Source of the DNA: an uncultured Eubacteriales bacterium | GTDB taxonomy: Bacteria > Bacillota > Clostridia > Oscillospirales > CAG-272 | Direction of reading: 5' to 3' | Assembly: GCA_934446285.1 (NCBI GenBank) | Contig: CAKSEI010000099.1 | Location: 1 to 6,009 of the forward strand | DNA length: 6,009 nt | Part shown: in pieces, positions 5,738 through 6,009 of the stretch | Numbering within the stretch: position 1 is the stretch's first letter | How the letters are laid out: the number at the start of each line of letters is the position of its first letter | Notes under the pieces: generated by a model | Databases searched by the model: none | The model's input: the letters and a program-made list of their open reading frames with translations, nothing else | Told to the model about the DNA's origin: nothing | Program-made: the position numbers and the translations under genes

Positions 5738-6009
5738 GACTTGACGTCTATATGGCGCAGGCGGGCATTACGGACAGCAGGAGCAGGGCGAGAAGCCTTA
5801 TCGACTCGGGCTTTGTCAGAGTTGACGGGGTCCTTGTAAGCAAGGCATCCTTTTCCGTTCCCGAAGGCGCGGAGATAACCCTCTCCGAGCATCCGAAATA
5901 TGTCGGCAGGGGTGCACTCAAGCTTGAGGCGGCGCTTGACGCTTTTGACATCGACCCGCGCGATAAGAGATGTGTCGATATAGGCGCGTCGACAGGCGGC
6001 TTTACCGAC
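5734..6009 (+). CDS. tlyA: TlyA-family rRNA 2'-O-methyltransferase, 5' part only
   Basis: The first 92 residues of a protein that runs off the right edge. Residues 1-60 form an S4 RNA-binding domain (MRLDVYMAQAGITDSRSRAR, then LIDSGFVRVDG at 22-32). YVGRGALKLEAAL (56-68) follows, where K63 matches the first Lys of the K-D-K-E catalytic tetrad. The FtsJ/RrmJ-like methyltransferase domain opens with SAM-binding motif I, DIGASTGGFTD (82-92). TlyA enzymes methylate 16S rRNA C1409 and/or 23S rRNA C1920 (E. coli numbering); the older name hemolysin A is misleading. The ATG overlaps the ispA stop as ATGA, with no good ribosome binding site ahead, so it probably depends on translational coupling. Full-length members are about 250-275 residues, so roughly two thirds is missing. 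Confidence 0.93.
   Translation, partial: MRLDVYMAQAGITDSRSRARSLIDSGFVRVDGVLVSKASFSVPEGAEITLSEHPKYVGRGALKLEAALDAFDIDPRDKRCVDIGASTGGFTD

Overview
The window looks like chromosomal housekeeping DNA from a Clostridia-type member of the Bacillota. The evidence is the gene order nusB - xseA - xseB - ispA - tlyA, strong AGGAGG-type ribosome binding sites, consensus SigA-like promoters, a single-chain (alpha2) glycyl-tRNA synthetase, and mid-range GC with heavy use of ATA and AGG/AGA codons. No finer placement is justified without a search. All recognisable genes are on the + strand.

Region 1 (1-1721): a near-perfect promoter (TTGAAA, 17 bp, TATAAT) drives a 55-residue single-pass membrane protein of unknown function. 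Glycyl-tRNA synthetase follows 34 nt later and ends at a GC-rich hairpin. There is no room for a T-box leader, so glyS appears to be transcribed together with the small membrane protein.

Region 2 (1674-2129): 456 bp without a convincing gene. It holds four terminator-like hairpins, one possible degenerate palindromic repeat, room for a short non-coding transcript, and the promoter of the next operon. A perfect 10-bp inverted repeat covers that promoter's -10 box and probable start point.

Region 3 (2130 to the end): one tightly packed operon in which every gene overlaps the next. It contains nusB (transcription antitermination), a short divergent TsaD/Kae1-family protein, xseA and xseB (exonuclease VII large and small subunits), ispA (farnesyl diphosphate synthase) and the 5' part of tlyA (rRNA 2'-O-methyltransferase), which runs off the window. 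The functions are rRNA transcription and modification, DNA repair and isoprenoid supply, a historically conserved cluster rather than one pathway.

Two departures from the Bacillus subtilis order stand out: the TsaD-like gene sits where folD is found, and dxs is missing between ispA and tlyA. I saw no mobile element, CRISPR array, tRNA or rRNA. The most interesting items are the TsaD-like paralogue with altered active-site motifs, the inverted repeat over the nusB promoter, and the small membrane protein upstream of glyS.
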